Part shown: positions 41,212 to 52,174 of the stretch, piece by piece
How positions within the stretch are numbered: position 1 is the first letter of the stretch
Layout: every line of letters begins with the position of its first letter
Source: Thermosynechococcus vestitus BP-1
GTDB lineage: Bacteria > Cyanobacteriota > Cyanobacteriia > Thermosynechococcales > Thermosynechococcaceae
Direction of reading: 5' to 3'
DNA: 64,000 nt
Assembly (NCBI RefSeq): GCF_000011345.1
Contig: NC_004113.1
Coordinates: 2,461,501-2,525,500 of the forward strand
Notes under the pieces: generated by a model
What the model saw: only the letters and a program-made list of their open reading frames with translations
The model's database searches: none
Told to the model about the DNA's origin: nothing
Translations under genes and position numbers: made by a program

Positions 41212-42738
41212 TTAAGCCCCCACGGCTTCTTTGGCAGCATAAAGGACTTCCACAGTAATCTCGCTAATTCCCTGTTCGCGAGCGAATTTTTCTGTGTTGC
41301 GCTTGACCTTGCCGCGCACAAAGCCCGGAATCTTGTTCAATTCCGCTAGCCCTGCCGCTGTCCATGTCAAATCCGAGTCGGCGGAGAGTCCCTTGTGAAT
41401 CACTGCTTTGGTGTCATGGCCACCAAAAATTTCCAGCAGGTGGTCTTCCATCCCCAAAGTGAAGGAGTTGTAGATGAGGTCGACCAGTTGATTGGTGCCC
41501 TCGTAGCCCAGGAAAGGCCGATAGCCCACAGGAAAGTCTTGGATATGGATGGGGGCAGCAATGACACCACAGGGAATGTTGAGGCGTTTGCCCACATGGC
41601 GTTCCATTTGCGTGCCAAAGATAGCAGCAGGTTCAACGCGGGCGATCGCGTCCCCAACCACCGTGTGGTCATCGGTAATCAGTACCTCGTCACAAAAGCC
41701 GGCCACCTCTGCGCGGAACCAATCGGCGTCGTATTTGCAGTAGGTGCCTGCCCAAACAACGTGGATACCCATTTCCCGACTGAGAATCTTGGTCATCGCT
41801 GCTGCATGGGTATTGTCCCCAAAAACAACCGCCTTTTTACCGGTGAGGTTTTGGCAATCAATGGAGCGGGAGAACCAAGCGGCTTGGGACACCTCCCGTG
41901 TTTGCTGCTCGATAAAGGCTTCGTAGTTAACACCTGCCCCCTGAGCATTGAGCACCCCTTGAATGGCACGGATACAACGGGCGGTTTCTACCACACCCAT
42001 TGGCGTAATGCGGACGCTCGGCTGGCCAAATTCCCTTTCCAGGTATTGAGCAGTGAGGCCACCAATTTCCCGATAGGGGACAAGGTTAAACCACGCTTGG
42101 GGGAGTCGCTGCAGGTCATGGACGGTGGCTGCCGCAGGAATCACCAGATTTACCTGAATGCCAAGGTCAGCCATCAGTTGCTTGAGTTCGCGGCAATCGT
42201 GCTGGTTGTGGAAGCCGAGGGTGGTGATGCCGATGATGTTGACGCTAGGGGTGGGGGTTTTGCTCGTCCCTAAGGTGCCTTGGCGGCGGGCTTTGTCAAT
42301 ATAAAACTGAACGATTTGCTCAAGGGTGCGATCGGCGGCCTGTAATTCATTGACGCGATAGTGATTGACATCCGCTAAGAGAACATCGGCAGTGGTGCTA
42401 AGGCTGGCGCGCCGGACAAAGTTTTGCAAGTCCTCTTGGAGAATGCTGGAGGTACAGGTGGGGGTGAGCACAATTAAATCAGGGTGCTCTTCAGTGTCTT
42501 TGCGGATGATATTGTCCACCACTTTTTCCTGGGAGCCGCGGGCTAAGACGTGGCGATCAACAATACTGGCGGTAACAGGGGTAAAGTCGCGCTCTCGCTC
42601 AAGCATTGAGCGCATGACGTTGAAGTAATCATCCCCAAGGGGCGCGTGCATAATGCCATGCACATTTTTGAAGGAACTGGCAATGCGCAGAGTACCAATG
42701 TGGGCAGGCCCTGCATACATCCAGTAGGCAAGTTTCAT
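41212..42738 (-). CDS. chlB: Light-independent protochlorophyllide reductase subunit B
   Basis: ChlB is the catalytic-component subunit that, with ChlN and ChlL, reduces protochlorophyllide in the dark; the complex resembles nitrogenase. The 508-residue protein starts [18 protein letters not shown] and has [13 protein letters not shown] (Fe-S ligand Cys region), [12 protein letters not shown], and the C-terminal [20 protein letters not shown] end domain. Length and sequence match the family. The oxygen-sensitive enzyme works in the cytosol. It is divergent from citrate synthase. Confidence 0.97.
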   Translation of the reverse strand: MKLAYWMYAGPAHIGTLRIASSFKNVHGIMHAPLGDDYFNVMRSMLERERDFTPVTASIVDRHVLARGSQEKVVDNIIRKDTEEHPDLIVLTPTCTSSILQEDLQNFVRRASLSTTADVLLADVNHYRVNELQAADRTLEQIVQFYIDKARRQGTLGTSKTPTPSVNIIGITTLGFHNQHDCRELKQLMADLGIQVNLVIPAAATVHDLQRLPQAWFNLVPYREIGGLTAQYLEREFGQPSVRITPMGVVETARCIRAIQGVLNAQGAGVNYEAFIEQQTREVSQAAWFSRSIDCQNLTGKKAVVFGDNTHAAAMTKILSREMGIHVVWAGTYCKYDADWFRAEVAGFCDEVLITDDHTVVGDAIARVEPAAIFGTQMERHVGKRLNIPCGVIAAPIHIQDFPVGYRPFLGYEGTNQLVDLIYNSFTLGMEDHLLEIFGGHDTKAVIHKGLSADSDLTWTAAGLAELNKIPGFVRGKVKRNTEKFAREQGISEITVEVLYAAKEAVGA

Positions 42739-42936
42739 CGCGTCAACTCCTGGGGCAAAGGTGTTTTAATGTCCGATCGCGATCGTAGCGAGGCGCTTTC
42801 CCTAGCCCAGCAAAACGTTGCAAAACTTGAAGGAAGTGGCAAGGCCCCTTAACATAGCAACATCTTTCCCCTCTCCCGTAAAATTGATAAATACTGCAAC
42901 TCCAACTCAGTTTGCCCGTTTTAAGGACACCTACGC

Positions 42937-44085
42937 ATGGTTGCTTGCGAATTTAGCCCCGGTCTTGACGGTATTCCCGTTGCTCAATCGGCCATTAGCT
43001 ATGTGGATGGCCAAGCAGGCATTCTGGAGTATCGCGGTGTCCCGATTCAGGAACTAGCGGAGAAAAGCACGTTTTTGGAAACTGCCTTCCTCTTGATTTG
43101 GGGCTACTGGCCAAACAGGGAGGAGTTAGCAGCCTTTGAGCACGATATTACCTACCATCGCCGCGTTAAATATCGCATTCGCGATATGATGAAATGCTTT
43201 CCCGAAAGTGGCCACCCCATGGATGCCCTGCAGGCCTCGGCGGGAGCCTTGGGATTGTTCTATTCACGGCGGGCACTCGAGGATCCAGAGTACATTCGGG
43301 CAGCGGTGATTCGCCTCTTGGCAAAAATTCCAACGATGGTGGCGGCCTTTCAACTGATCCGCAAGGGAAATGACCCAGTCATGCCCTGTGATGAACTGGA
43401 CTATGCGGCCAATTTTCTCTATATGCTCAATGAGCGGCGGCCGGATCCATTTGCAGCGCGAGTATTTGATATTTGCTTGATTCTCCACGCGGAGCACACG
43501 ATGAATGCCTCAACCTTCTCGGCGCGGGTGACGGCCTCGACGTTGACAGACCCCTACGCCGTGGTTGCTTCAGCGGTGGGTACGCTGGCAGGGCCACTCC
43601 ACGGGGGCGCCAATGAAGATGTGATCAATATGCTTGAAGAAATCGGCAGTGTCGAGAATGTCCGTCCCTATGTGGAAAAGTGTATCCAGAACAAGATCAA
43701 AATTGCTGGGTTTGGCCATCGTGTGTATAAGGTCAAGGATCCGCGCGCCACGATTTTACAGAAGTTGGCGGAGCAGTTGTTTGATAAGTTTGGCGGCGAT
43801 CGCTACTACGACATTGCCCTGAAACTGGAGGAAGTGGTGGGCGAATACCTCAGTTACAAGGGGATTTACCCCAATGTAGACTTTTACTCTGGTCTTGTCT
43901 ACCGGCGGTTGGGAATTCCCAGTGATTTGTTTACGCCGGTGTTTGCGATCGCCCGCGTGGCCGGTTGGCTAGCCCACTGGAAGGAACAACTGGAGGCCAA
44001 TCGCATTTATCGTCCCACCCAAGTCTATACGGGTGCCCACAATCAGCCCTATGTGCCCATGGAGGAACGCAATCATCGCCCCTAA
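42937..44085 (+). CDS. gltA: Citrate synthase
   Basis: This enzyme condenses oxaloacetate and acetyl-CoA. The 382-residue protein is a short, type-I-like bacterial form. Catalytic residues lie in [16 protein letters not shown] (His), [11 protein letters not shown] (His) and [14 protein letters not shown] (Asp after the His-Arg pair). It starts [18 protein letters not shown]. The 2-methylcitrate synthase family is closely related, but no prp genes are nearby. gatB follows 62 bases later. Confidence 0.95.
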   Translation: MVACEFSPGLDGIPVAQSAISYVDGQAGILEYRGVPIQELAEKSTFLETAFLLIWGYWPNREELAAFEHDITYHRRVKYRIRDMMKCFPESGHPMDALQASAGALGLFYSRRALEDPEYIRAAVIRLLAKIPTMVAAFQLIRKGNDPVMPCDELDYAANFLYMLNERRPDPFAARVFDICLILHAEHTMNASTFSARVTASTLTDPYAVVASAVGTLAGPLHGGANEDVINMLEEIGSVENVRPYVEKCIQNKIKIAGFGHRVYKVKDPRATILQKLAEQLFDKFGGDRYYDIALKLEEVVGEYLSYKGIYPNVDFYSGLVYRRLGIPSDLFTPVFAIARVAGWLAHWKEQLEANRIYRPTQVYTGAHNQPYVPMEERNHRP

Positions 44086-44147
44086 CTCTCGATCCGCAAT
44101 TCCTGACTAATCTGCCTTATAGTGACGGTACCCCTGTGGAGTTTCTG

Positions 44148-45761
44148 ATGGCAAAGGCAAAATCAAATCAACGGCAAGCATCAAAAGCATCAAAAACGTC
44201 AAAAACATCCAAAGCGTCGCCATCCCCTCAATCAACCTCAACCCAGCAGGCAGCAACCGTGGCGCCTGAACCCACCCCTGTAGATGCCGCTAGTCTCACC
44301 TACGAGGCGGTGATTGGCCTAGAGATTCACTGCCAACTCAGTACCCAAACAAAAATTTTCTCCTCTAGCTCGACCCAGTTTGGAGCACCCCCAAATACCA
44401 ACATTGATCCGGTGTGTTTGGGGTTGCCGGGGACGCTCCCTGTGTTGAATGAAAAGGTTCTCGAGTACGCTGTCAAGGCGGGTTTAGCCCTCAATTGTCA
44501 GATTGCCCCCTACAGCAAGTTCGATCGCAAGCAGTATTTTTATCCTGACTTGCCGAAAAACTATCAAATCTCGCAGTACGATCTGCCCATTGCCCACCAT
44601 GGCTATCTTGAGATTGAACTGGTGGATGACAAGGGGACTGCCCGCCGTAAAAAAATTGGCATTACTCGCCTGCACATGGAGGAAGATGCCGGCAAGTTGG
44701 TCCATGCGGGGAGCGATCGCCTGTCTGGCTCCGCCTACTCCCTAGTGGACTTGAATCGCGCCGGGGTGCCCTTGGTGGAGATTGTCTCCGAGCCAGATTT
44801 GCGCACCGGTCAAGAGGCGGCGGAATATGCCCAAGAACTGCGGCGCATTCTCCGTTACTTGGGGGTTTGTGATGGCAATATGCAGGAGGGCTCGCTGCGC
44901 TGCGATGTCAATATCTCCGTGCGGCCAGTGGGCAGCAACACCTTTGGCACCAAGGTGGAGATTAAAAACATGAACTCCTTTAGTGCCATCCAACGTGCCA
45001 TTGACTATGAAATTGAGCGACAAGTGGCTGCCCTCAAAGCGGGGGAACCCATCGTTCAAGAAACGCGGCTCTGGGATGAGGCCACCCAAGAAACGCGAAC
45101 CATGCGGGTCAAGGAAGGCTCCAGTGACTACCGCTACTTTCCTGAACCCGATCTCGGACCTATTGAGGTCACTGCTGAGCAATTGGCGGCATGGCGCGCT
45201 GAGCTGCCCGAACTCCCTGCCCAAAAACGCCGCCGCTATGAATCGGAGTGGGGATTACCACCCCAGGATGCCCGCGTTCTCACCGATGAGCGAGCCGTTG
45301 CTGAATACTTTGAGGCAACCGTTGTTGCAGGGGCACCCCCGAAATTAGCGGCCAACTGGATCATGGGGGATATTACCGCCTATCTCAAGGAACAAAAACT
45401 GGCGATCGAGGCACTGCCCCTGAAACCGGCGGAATTAGCGGAGTTGATCCAACTCATTGAGGCGGGCACCATTAGTGGCAAAATTGCCAAGGAGATCTTG
45501 CCCGAATTACTCTCCCAAGGGGGCTCGCCAAAAGCCCTGGTGGAGCGCAAAGGCCTCAGCCAAATTTCTGATGTTGCCACCCTAGAGGCAATGATTGATG
45601 AGGTACTGGCGGCACATCCCAATGAACTGGAGCAATACCGTGCTGGCAAGACCAAACTTCAAGGCTTCTTTGTTGGCCAACTGATGAAAAAAAGTGGCGG
45701 GCGTGCCGATCCGAAGCTAGCGAATCAACTCCTGGCTCAAAAGCTAAACCCTGGCAGCTAG
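44148..45761 (+). CDS. gatB: Aspartyl/glutamyl-tRNA amidotransferase subunit B
   Basis: GatB activates misacylated Glu-tRNA(Gln) or Asp-tRNA(Asn) as part of GatCAB. From the ATG at 44148 the protein has 537 residues. The family core starts at [19 protein letters not shown] near residue 50 and contains [19 protein letters not shown] and [17 protein letters not shown]; the C-terminal YqeY-like helical domain is present. The first ~48 residues are an added Lys/Ser/Thr/Ala-rich tail built on [13 protein letters not shown] repeats. The last 18 bases overlap the converging nnr gene. Confidence 0.95.
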   Translation: MAKAKSNQRQASKASKTSKTSKASPSPQSTSTQQAATVAPEPTPVDAASLTYEAVIGLEIHCQLSTQTKIFSSSSTQFGAPPNTNIDPVCLGLPGTLPVLNEKVLEYAVKAGLALNCQIAPYSKFDRKQYFYPDLPKNYQISQYDLPIAHHGYLEIELVDDKGTARRKKIGITRLHMEEDAGKLVHAGSDRLSGSAYSLVDLNRAGVPLVEIVSEPDLRTGQEAAEYAQELRRILRYLGVCDGNMQEGSLRCDVNISVRPVGSNTFGTKVEIKNMNSFSAIQRAIDYEIERQVAALKAGEPIVQETRLWDEATQETRTMRVKEGSSDYRYFPEPDLGPIEVTAEQLAAWRAELPELPAQKRRRYESEWGLPPQDARVLTDERAVAEYFEATVVAGAPPKLAANWIMGDITAYLKEQKLAIEALPLKPAELAELIQLIEAGTISGKIAKEILPELLSQGGSPKALVERKGLSQISDVATLEAMIDEVLAAHPNELEQYRAGKTKLQGFFVGQLMKKSGGRADPKLANQLLAQKLNPGS

Positions 45762-47261
45762 GGCGCGGCGCAGTGTCGGCAACAGGTGAGCAATCAACTG
45801 TTCGGGATAAACCCCTAGGGAGGTAGCCTGTTGTTCCGCTTCAAGGGCGGCTTGGGCATGCCACCAAACGCCCCCATAGGTTGCTCTCAGTGCTTCCTGC
45901 TGGGCCAAAAGGCCGCCTATGAGGCCAGTGAGAACATCGCCACTGCCCCCCCGGGCCAGGGCAGGGGTACTGTGGGGGTTGATCCAGAGGTCACCCCTCG
46001 CAGAGGCAATGGCCGTCCGTGCTCCTTTGAGAAGAACAATGGCGTTGCTCCAGCGAGCGGCTGCGATCACTTGGTCGAGGCGATCGCCCGCGGTGCCGAC
46101 AAGGTCAGGAAAGAGCCGTCGAAATTCGCCATAATGGGGGGTCAAAATCGTGCCACTGGGCAGTGGCCATGGGGAGAGGGTCGCCAAGATGTTCAGGGCA
46201 TCGGCATCTAGGACGAGGGATGTCTCAGCCCTGAGCACTGTTGCCACAACTGAGACTGCCTCAGGGGTTAGCCCTGGCCCACAGGCAATAGCGGAAAATT
46301 TCCCTAACTCTAGGCCCTCGGGCAAGCGAGCGATCGCCCCCCTAGGTGTTTCTGGACAGCCGACAACGATGGCATCGGGAACTCGTGAGAGCACCAGGGA
46401 CTTCAGGGATTGGGGCACCGCCACCACCAGCATTCCCACACCCGTACAGCGGGCGGCTAGGGCACTGAGGAGAATACTGCCCCCAAACTGGCCAGAGCCG
46501 CCAATGAGTAAAAGCTGACCTTGCTGATACTTGTGGGTAATGGGCGATCGCGACAGGGGCAATGCTTGCCAACAGGAATCATCCAGGCAATATCGCCGCG
46601 GCGCACTAGCCAAGGCTGTTTCAATCACGACCGAGGGAATATCAAAGGGGATTAACACCCCCTGCCCCACCCACGGTTGGGCCTCCTCCACCAGTAGCCC
46701 CCGCTTCCAGAGTCCTAAACAGAGGGTGCGATCGGCCCGAATTGCAGTGCCTAACACTGCCCCCGTATCACTGTGGAGCCCCGAGGGGACATCGATGCTC
46801 ACCCGCGGTTGCGGCCAAGTGTTAATCTCATCAATGGCATGGGCCAGTTCACCCGTCAGTTCCCGCTCTAGGCCAAAACCAAAGAGACCATCCACAATCA
46901 CGTCAACTTCCTGCAACGCCTCCACCCGCTCCACAAAGGGCAGACCGAGAAAGCGAGCATAGCGGGCATGATCCGCCGTCAGGGGCTTCAGCCGCTCAAA
47001 GGGCTGCCAGAGTTTGACCTGATAGCCGCGGTGCCATAGTTCCCGCGCCACCACCAAGGCATCACCGCCGTTGTGACCGGGGCCTGCCAAGACGGCCACG
47101 CGGGGATACTGGGAGGTTGGGAAATGCGCCTGCAGATAGTGACTCAATCGCTGCCCCACCTTTTCCATCAGGGCAGGAATGGGGAGGCCGCCATTAAACA
47201 TTGCTCCCTCAATTGCCTGCATTTCAGCAGTGGTGACAATCGCCGGAAATGTTGGTTTCAT
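45744..47261 (-). CDS. nnr: Bifunctional NAD(P)H-hydrate repair enzyme Nnr (YjeF)
   Basis: This enzyme has two domains: an N-terminal epimerase (residues about 1-210, with [20 protein letters not shown]) and a C-terminal ADP/ATP-dependent dehydratase (from about 230, with [10 protein letters not shown] and [19 protein letters not shown], the ADP-dependent kinase-like signature). Together they repair hydrated NADH and NADPH. I chose the ATG at 47261 because it overlaps the anmK stop as ATGA; an upstream TTG-started frame to 47276 is possible. It overlaps gatB's tail by 18 bases. Confidence 0.95.
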
Positions 47262-48397
47262 CGCTGTCCTAGCCAACGTTGACCTAAGGGAACCGCCTGG
47301 CGTGCCCCCGTAACCTGGGGCAAATTCCCTGGCAAGCCCAACTCATGCCAGTAGGCCAAAATTGCGAAGGCGATCGCCTCCTTTGCATCCACTGCAATCC
47401 CCGCCGCAGCAGTGGTTTCCACGGGAAGGTCTCCTAAATGCACCTGCAGCCGCTCCCTGAGAAAAGAATTGTGGGCACCGCCGCCACATAGGAAGATGCG
47501 CTGTGGCCATTGGGGCAAAAATTGGCGATAGCTCTCAACGATACTGCGAGCTGTAAATTCCGTTAGCGTGGCTAGAAGATCCGCAGGTGCCAAACCAGTG
47601 GCATCCGTACGGCAGCGTTGCCAAAAGGGCAGACCAAAGTATTCCCGCCCAGTGGATTTTGGCGGCGGCTGGTGAAAGAAGGGGTCCTGCAGCCAGTGCT
47701 CCACTAGGGGCTCGCTAATTTTGCCCTGTCGTGCCCATGTGCCATCAGGATCATAGGTCAATTCACTCCCCGATAACTCCGTTACCGCCAGATCAAGCAG
47801 CATATTGCCGGGACCTGTATCCCAGCCCATGACCCCTTTCCCCTCAGGATCCTCGAGCTGAGCGGGCAAGTAGGTGACATTGCCGATCCCACCGATGTTT
47901 TGCACACAGCGGACTTCCGTGGCATGACCCAAAAGACACCAATCCACCCGCGGCACAAGGGGCGCCCCTTGACCACCCAGGGCAATATCCTGAGCGCGAA
48001 AGTTGGCAATGGTGGTCATGCCTGTACGCCAAGCAATCCAATCCCCCCGTCCCAGTTGTAGGCTGTAGCCTAGGCGATCGCCTACGGGGGGGCGATGAAA
48101 GACCGTTTGACCATGGGAGCCAATGAGATCTGCCCGTGGATAGCCCCGTTGAACCCTTTGCGCCGCATGGGCGAAGGCCTCGGCGATTGCCTCATCCAAG
48201 GCCGCCAACTCAGCCAGGGTTAAGGATTTTGCACCACAAACCTCAAGAATACGCTGCCGCAGGGCGTCTGGATAGGGCACGGTACAAAAATTCAACACCG
48301 TTACCTGCAGGTCGCGATCGCCCCCCCATAGCTCCACCAAGACCGCGTCAATGCCATCCACAGAGGTTCCGCTCATCAAGCCAATGACCCGCATCAT
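47258..48397 (-). CDS. anmK: Anhydro-N-acetylmuramic acid kinase
   Basis: AnmK phosphorylates and opens anhydroMurNAc in peptidoglycan recycling. The 379-residue protein starts [20 protein letters not shown], the phosphate-binding signature of the family. It also has [38 protein letters not shown] and [12 protein letters not shown]. It translationally couples to nnr through ATGA. Confidence 0.95.
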
Positions 48398-48416
48398 CTG
48401 CGCCCACAGCAGTTGC

Positions 48417-50141
48417 TTACAACAGTTGATATTTTGTTTCCGCCAAGCGGTAGAGGGGTCGCCAAACCAAGCGGTTGGTCAAAACCACCAATAACGACAT
48501 CACCGCTGTTGCTGCCATCAGTAGAGGAAAATCTCCCCGAACGCTAGCCTCGGAAATGAGGGCCCCCAAGCCAAGGGTTTGCTCCGTTTGGTTCTGAAAT
48601 TCCACATATTCACTGACGATGCTGGCGTTCCAAGCGCCCCCCACAGCGGTAATGATGCCCGTCATCAAATAGGGAAAAATTCCGGGCAAAATGAGAGTGC
48701 GCCACCGCTGCCACCAAGGGAGTTGATAGACCACCGCTGCTTCGAATAATTCTGTGGGAATGGCCTGGGCTCCGGCAATCACATTAAAGAGGATGTACCA
48801 CATTGTGCCCAGCATCATCAGCGCCACAGATCCAATCTCCAAGCCCCCACCCACATTGGCCAGGGCCAACAGCAAGACTGGAAATAGCGCCGTGGCCGGC
48901 ACCGATGCCGCAATTTGAACAATGGGTTGCAACACTTGCGCAGCACGCGGATTGCGACCGATCGCCACCCCTACAGGCACCGTCCACAGTAGCGAGAGAA
49001 GGAGGGCCGTCATTACCCTAAGGGTTGTCAGTACCGCCCCCAGAGTAATTTGCTGCCATTGTTGCCAACTCACCTTGAACATTTGCTGCACAAAGGCGAT
49101 CGCCCCCCAACCCACGACCACAGCAGAAATCAGCAAAATGATGGGGGTGATCCGCCAGTGGCCTTGGCCATTCCGGGGGGCAAGAGATTGACGGGGGTGT
49201 TTGGGGCGCAACTGCTCATCCAGTCGTTCCCAGACGGGGGCAAAGATCTGTTGGTGGAAAGCTCGCAACGTGGGCGATCGCCGTAGAAAATCAAGAAGGA
49301 AGGATTTAGGCACATTCTCCGCCTCGACCATTTCCATCTTGAATTTTTCGCCCCAGGCAATCAGGGGACGCCACACCAAAATATCAATGGTGATGATGAC
49401 GCCAATGAGAACTGCCAAGCCGTAGATCAAAGCCGCATAATCCTGTTCGTTGGCCGCTGTCGCCAGATAGGAACCTAAGCCTGGCAATGTAAACGTTTTC
49501 TCGCCAATGGTAAAGGACTCAATCGCCATCAGGAAAAACCAGCCGCCCGCCACCGACATCACACTATTCCAGATCAGGCCAATGGCTCCCGCGGGCAAAT
49601 CCAACGTCCACACCCGCTGCCACCATCCCAAGCGATAAATTTTTGCTACCTCCCGCAGCTCCTGGGGCACACTAATCAAAGACTGGTAAAAGCTAAACGT
49701 CATGTTCCAAGCCATCCCCGTGTAGATGAGGATAATGGCTGCCAATTCTACGCCCATACGACTCCCCGGAAAGAGCGCAATGAGGGCCAGCACCACCCCC
49801 GGCAAAAATGACAGCACCGGAATCGATTGCAGAATATCCAGCAGGGGCAGCAGGATTTTTTCAGCAGTGCGGTTGTAGTAGGCGATATAGGAGTAGAGGA
49901 TGCTAAAGACCAGGGAAATCATGTAGGCAATGAGCATCCGCAGCAGCGTTTGAGCAGTGTAACTTGGCAAGACCGCCGGACTCAGCTCAATAGTGATTGT
50001 GGGGTCATAGCGTCCTGTAAACTGAGCCGCTGTGTTGACAATCCAAAAGATCAGGGCAATCAAGGCCAAAATCATCAGGCCATCTTGCCAAGTCCAAGCA
50101 CGATTGAGTGTTTGATTGTCGGGGGTCAGGGGGCGTGCCAT
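48417..50141 (-). CDS. Fused two-domain ABC transporter permease (nitrate/taurine-type)
   Basis: The 574-residue protein contains two BPD_transp_1 permease domains in one chain, each with about five to six membrane segments and an EAA-type loop: [20 protein letters not shown] in the first and [20 protein letters not shown] in the second. A hydrophilic linker lies at about 285-330. This duplication is typical of the SsuC/TauC-like cyanobacterial family, sometimes linked to an ATPase of the AAA-associated type. No ATPase or binding protein is adjacent. Substrate is unknown. Confidence 0.85.
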
Positions 50142-50173
50142 TGCGGCCTCCGGCAGTGATCTCCACGAGGCAA

Positions 50174-50202
50174 ATTATAGCCACATCCCTGTGGCCATAA
50201 AA
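50174..50202 (-). promoter_or_regulatory. Candidate promoter of the ABC permease gene
   Basis: On the minus strand TTTTAT and TATAAT are 17 bases apart, with the -10 32 bases before the ATG. An inverted repeat (GGCCACAG/CTGTGGC) fills the spacer and may be an operator. Confidence 0.45.
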
Positions 50203-50296
50203 GTTAATAGGGAATGCAAGCCACAACACCCCTGAATTCCTTGACCGATGCTTAAGATTGAGCAGAGTATTAAGGTATCCCCCACTCCTATGCTTT

Positions 50297-50514
50297 GTAG
50301 CGATGTTGTCGGGCGAATCCGCGGTGGCTGCCTTTCCTGTGCAGGCGGTGAAGATGCTGGCGCGAATTGCAGTAGACGTGGAGCCGCACCTTGGGTTTGA
50401 CCCTATGCCCGCCTAGCGCAATGATGAGACCCATGCCCTGGGTGAAGCCTGAACCCCTATTACTCAAATCCTCGATCTGCGGGCGATCGCCTGCTTGACC
50501 AATGAAATGGGATA
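50297..50514 (+). pseudogene. Pyruvate kinase pseudogene, 5' remnant (N-terminally deleted)
   Basis: The frame from 50297 reads VAMLSGESAVAAFPVQAVKM, the hallmark MLSGE-A motif and following helix of pyruvate kinase, then LARIAVDVEPHLGFDP. It continues past two stops with RNDETHALGEA and ILDLRAIACLTN. Everything 5' of the MLSGE motif (the barrel core) is missing. It ends at the transposon left end, and its C-terminal domain resumes after the transposon. Confidence 0.85.
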
Positions 50515-50528
50515 CAAGCCCCGTCCTT

Positions 50529-50927
50529 TTAGGACGGCTTTTTTTGATTTCTAATGTATTCCTTAAGCACCTCTAACAGTGCTCCTCCAACAGATGCCGC
50601 AAAATAACTAGGGCTCCAAAGTGATTCTTCATGGGGTTTTGGTAGTGCAGCTTTTCCATATCGACGACTAGATACACCTTTAAGCGCATTTACAATCTGC
50701 GAAACAGAAAGTTTAGGAGGGTACTCGATTAGCGCATGGACATGATCTTCTTCGCCGTTAAATTCAAGAATCTGAAAATCCATCTTCTTGGCGACTTCTC
50801 GAAACGATTTCTCGATCAGCTCTAATCCCTCAGCGCTAAGGACTGGCCGGCGATACTTAGTCACGCATACCAAATGAATCTTTAGGTCCGTAACACTGTG
50901 TCTCCCTTTACGAAGATGACTTGACAT
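50529..50927 (-). CDS. tnpA: IS200/IS605 Y1 transposase TnpA
   Basis: The 132-residue transposase has the HUH motif at His62/His64 in EEDHVHALIEYPP and the nucleophilic Tyr124 in LKEYIRNQ, with the conserved SWSPSYF-like block reading ESLWSPSYFAAS. It excises and inserts the element as single strands at terminal hairpins. Length and catalytic residues are intact. Confidence 0.95.
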   Translation of the reverse strand: MSSHLRKGRHSVTDLKIHLVCVTKYRRPVLSAEGLELIEKSFREVAKKMDFQILEFNGEEDHVHALIEYPPKLSVSQIVNALKGVSSRRYGKAALPKPHEESLWSPSYFAASVGGALLEVLKEYIRNQKKPS

Positions 50928-50949
50928 TGCCTGTAGACCAACCTATAAT
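50921..50949 (+). promoter_or_regulatory. Consensus sigma-70-type promoter of tnpB (second element)
   Basis: TTGACA and TATAAT are exactly 17 bases apart, a perfect consensus match. The -35 overlaps the tnpA start codon on the other strand. Inverted repeats CTGTAG (50931-50936) and CTACAG (50954-50959) flank the -10. A divergent TATAAT for tnpA lies at 50964-50969. Confidence 0.7.
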
Positions 50950-50978
50950 CTAGCTACAGACCAATTATAGCACGACCA

Positions 50979-52157
50979 ATGAAAGCTAGATATAGGTATC
51001 GTTTCTATCCCACAGACCAACAACGAGAACACCTAGCTCAGTTGTTTGGGTGTGTCCGTGTGGTATGGAACGATGCACTGGAAATATGCAAGAAATCTGA
51101 TAAATTGCCAAAAACTAGTGAATTGCAAAAGCTGGTAATTACCCAAGGGAAGAAAACACCAGAGCGGCAATGGTTGTCTGATGTTTCTAATGTCCCGTTA
51201 CAGCAGTCCGTTGCCGATTTAGGAGTTGCCTATAAAAACTTCTTCGATTCAATTAAAGGTAGGCGAAAAGGCAAGAAGATCAACCCTCCTAGATTTAAAA
51301 AGAAGACAGAAAGACAATCAGCCAGATTTACTACCTATGGGTTTTCAATTAAAGGCGAAGAAGTTTATCTGGCGAAGATTGGTAACGTCAGACCAATTTG
51401 GTCAAGAAAGCTTCCTTCTGAACCAAGCTCAGTTACGGTGATTAAAGATGCTGCAAATCGATATTTTCTCAGTTTTGTGGTCGAGATCGATCCAGTTCAT
51501 CAACCTGCAACTAACCCTTCTATCGGCATTGATTTGGGAATTAAAGCGTTTGCTACTTTAAGTACGGGCGAAAAGATTAATGGCCCTGATTATTCCAAGC
51601 TAGACAAAAAGATCAGGCGAAAACAACGCAAACTGGCCCGTCAAGTTAAAGGAAGCAAACGGCGGGAGAAAACAAGACTGCAAATCGCTAAGCTTCATGG
51701 TCGGATTTCAGACATTCGCAGGGATTTCTTGCATAAATTGTCTACCCGCGTGGTTATCGAGAACCAAGTGATCGCGCTGGAAGACTTGAATGTCTCTGGA
51801 ATGGTGAAGAACCGCAAACTCGCTAGAGCAATTAGCTTGCAAGGTTGGCGAGAATTCAGGGTTTTAGTTGAGGCTAAGTGCAACAAACTAAACCGTGAGT
51901 TTATTGTTATCGACCGATGGGAGCCAACCAGTCAGACTTGCTCAAAATGCGGTTTTAAATGGGGCAAAATCGATCTATCCGTTCGCTCTGTTGTATGCAT
52001 AAACTGCGGCGCAGAGCACGATAGAGACGAAAATGCCGCAAGAAACATAGAGAAAGTCGGGATAGGGCATTGCCACGACTATAAATGGACGCAGAGGGGG
52101 AGTAAGACTACTTCGGTAGCATCACCCAGTGAAGCGTCAAGAATCATCGCACTTTAG
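50979..52157 (+). CDS. tnpB: TnpB RNA-guided nuclease-type protein (second copy)
   Basis: The 392-residue protein has the full RuvC triad at Asp185 (SIGIDLG), Glu268 (VIALEDL) and Asp350 (HDRDENAARN). Zinc cysteines are at 321/324 and 340/343, and the N-terminal RYRFYPTDQQ motif is present. Catalytic spacing is the same as in the first copy, though overall identity is moderate, so the two are different element lineages. Paired with a complete TnpA, this is likely the more mobile element. Confidence 0.95.
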   Translation: MKARYRYRFYPTDQQREHLAQLFGCVRVVWNDALEICKKSDKLPKTSELQKLVITQGKKTPERQWLSDVSNVPLQQSVADLGVAYKNFFDSIKGRRKGKKINPPRFKKKTERQSARFTTYGFSIKGEEVYLAKIGNVRPIWSRKLPSEPSSVTVIKDAANRYFLSFVVEIDPVHQPATNPSIGIDLGIKAFATLSTGEKINGPDYSKLDKKIRRKQRKLARQVKGSKRREKTRLQIAKLHGRISDIRRDFLHKLSTRVVIENQVIALEDLNVSGMVKNRKLARAISLQGWREFRVLVEAKCNKLNREFIVIDRWEPTSQTCSKCGFKWGKIDLSVRSVVCINCGAEHDRDENAARNIEKVGIGHCHDYKWTQRGSKTTSVASPSEASRIIAL

Positions 52158-52174
52158 GGCGGTGAGTATGTCAA
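52020..52174 (+). ncRNA. Candidate omega/reRNA scaffold of the second element
   Basis: By analogy with characterised TnpB systems the RNA would span the tnpB 3' end and the terminal hairpin to TCAA at 52174. The guide would be the flanking AGAAACAAGTTAGACC, which is pyruvate-kinase-derived DNA. The 5' limit is guessed. Confidence 0.4.

Larger units (their letters stand above)
50515..52174. mobile_element. IS605-type element with divergent tnpA and tnpB
   Basis: The left end has a hairpin CCGTCC-TTTT-AGGACGG (50521-50537); the right end has CATCGC...GCGGTG (52148-52163 region) followed by GAGTATGTCAA, ending on TCAA at 52171-52174. tnpA runs toward the left end and tnpB toward the right end, as in IS605/IS608. 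There are no inverted terminal repeats or target duplication, as expected for a single-strand transposon. It interrupts a pyruvate kinase remnant. Boundaries are good to a few bases on the left. Confidence 0.88.

Noticed and set aside
41395-42273. Open frame of about 290 codons antisense to chlB
   Set aside because: It is a shadow of chlB, with no ribosome-binding site or family resemblance.
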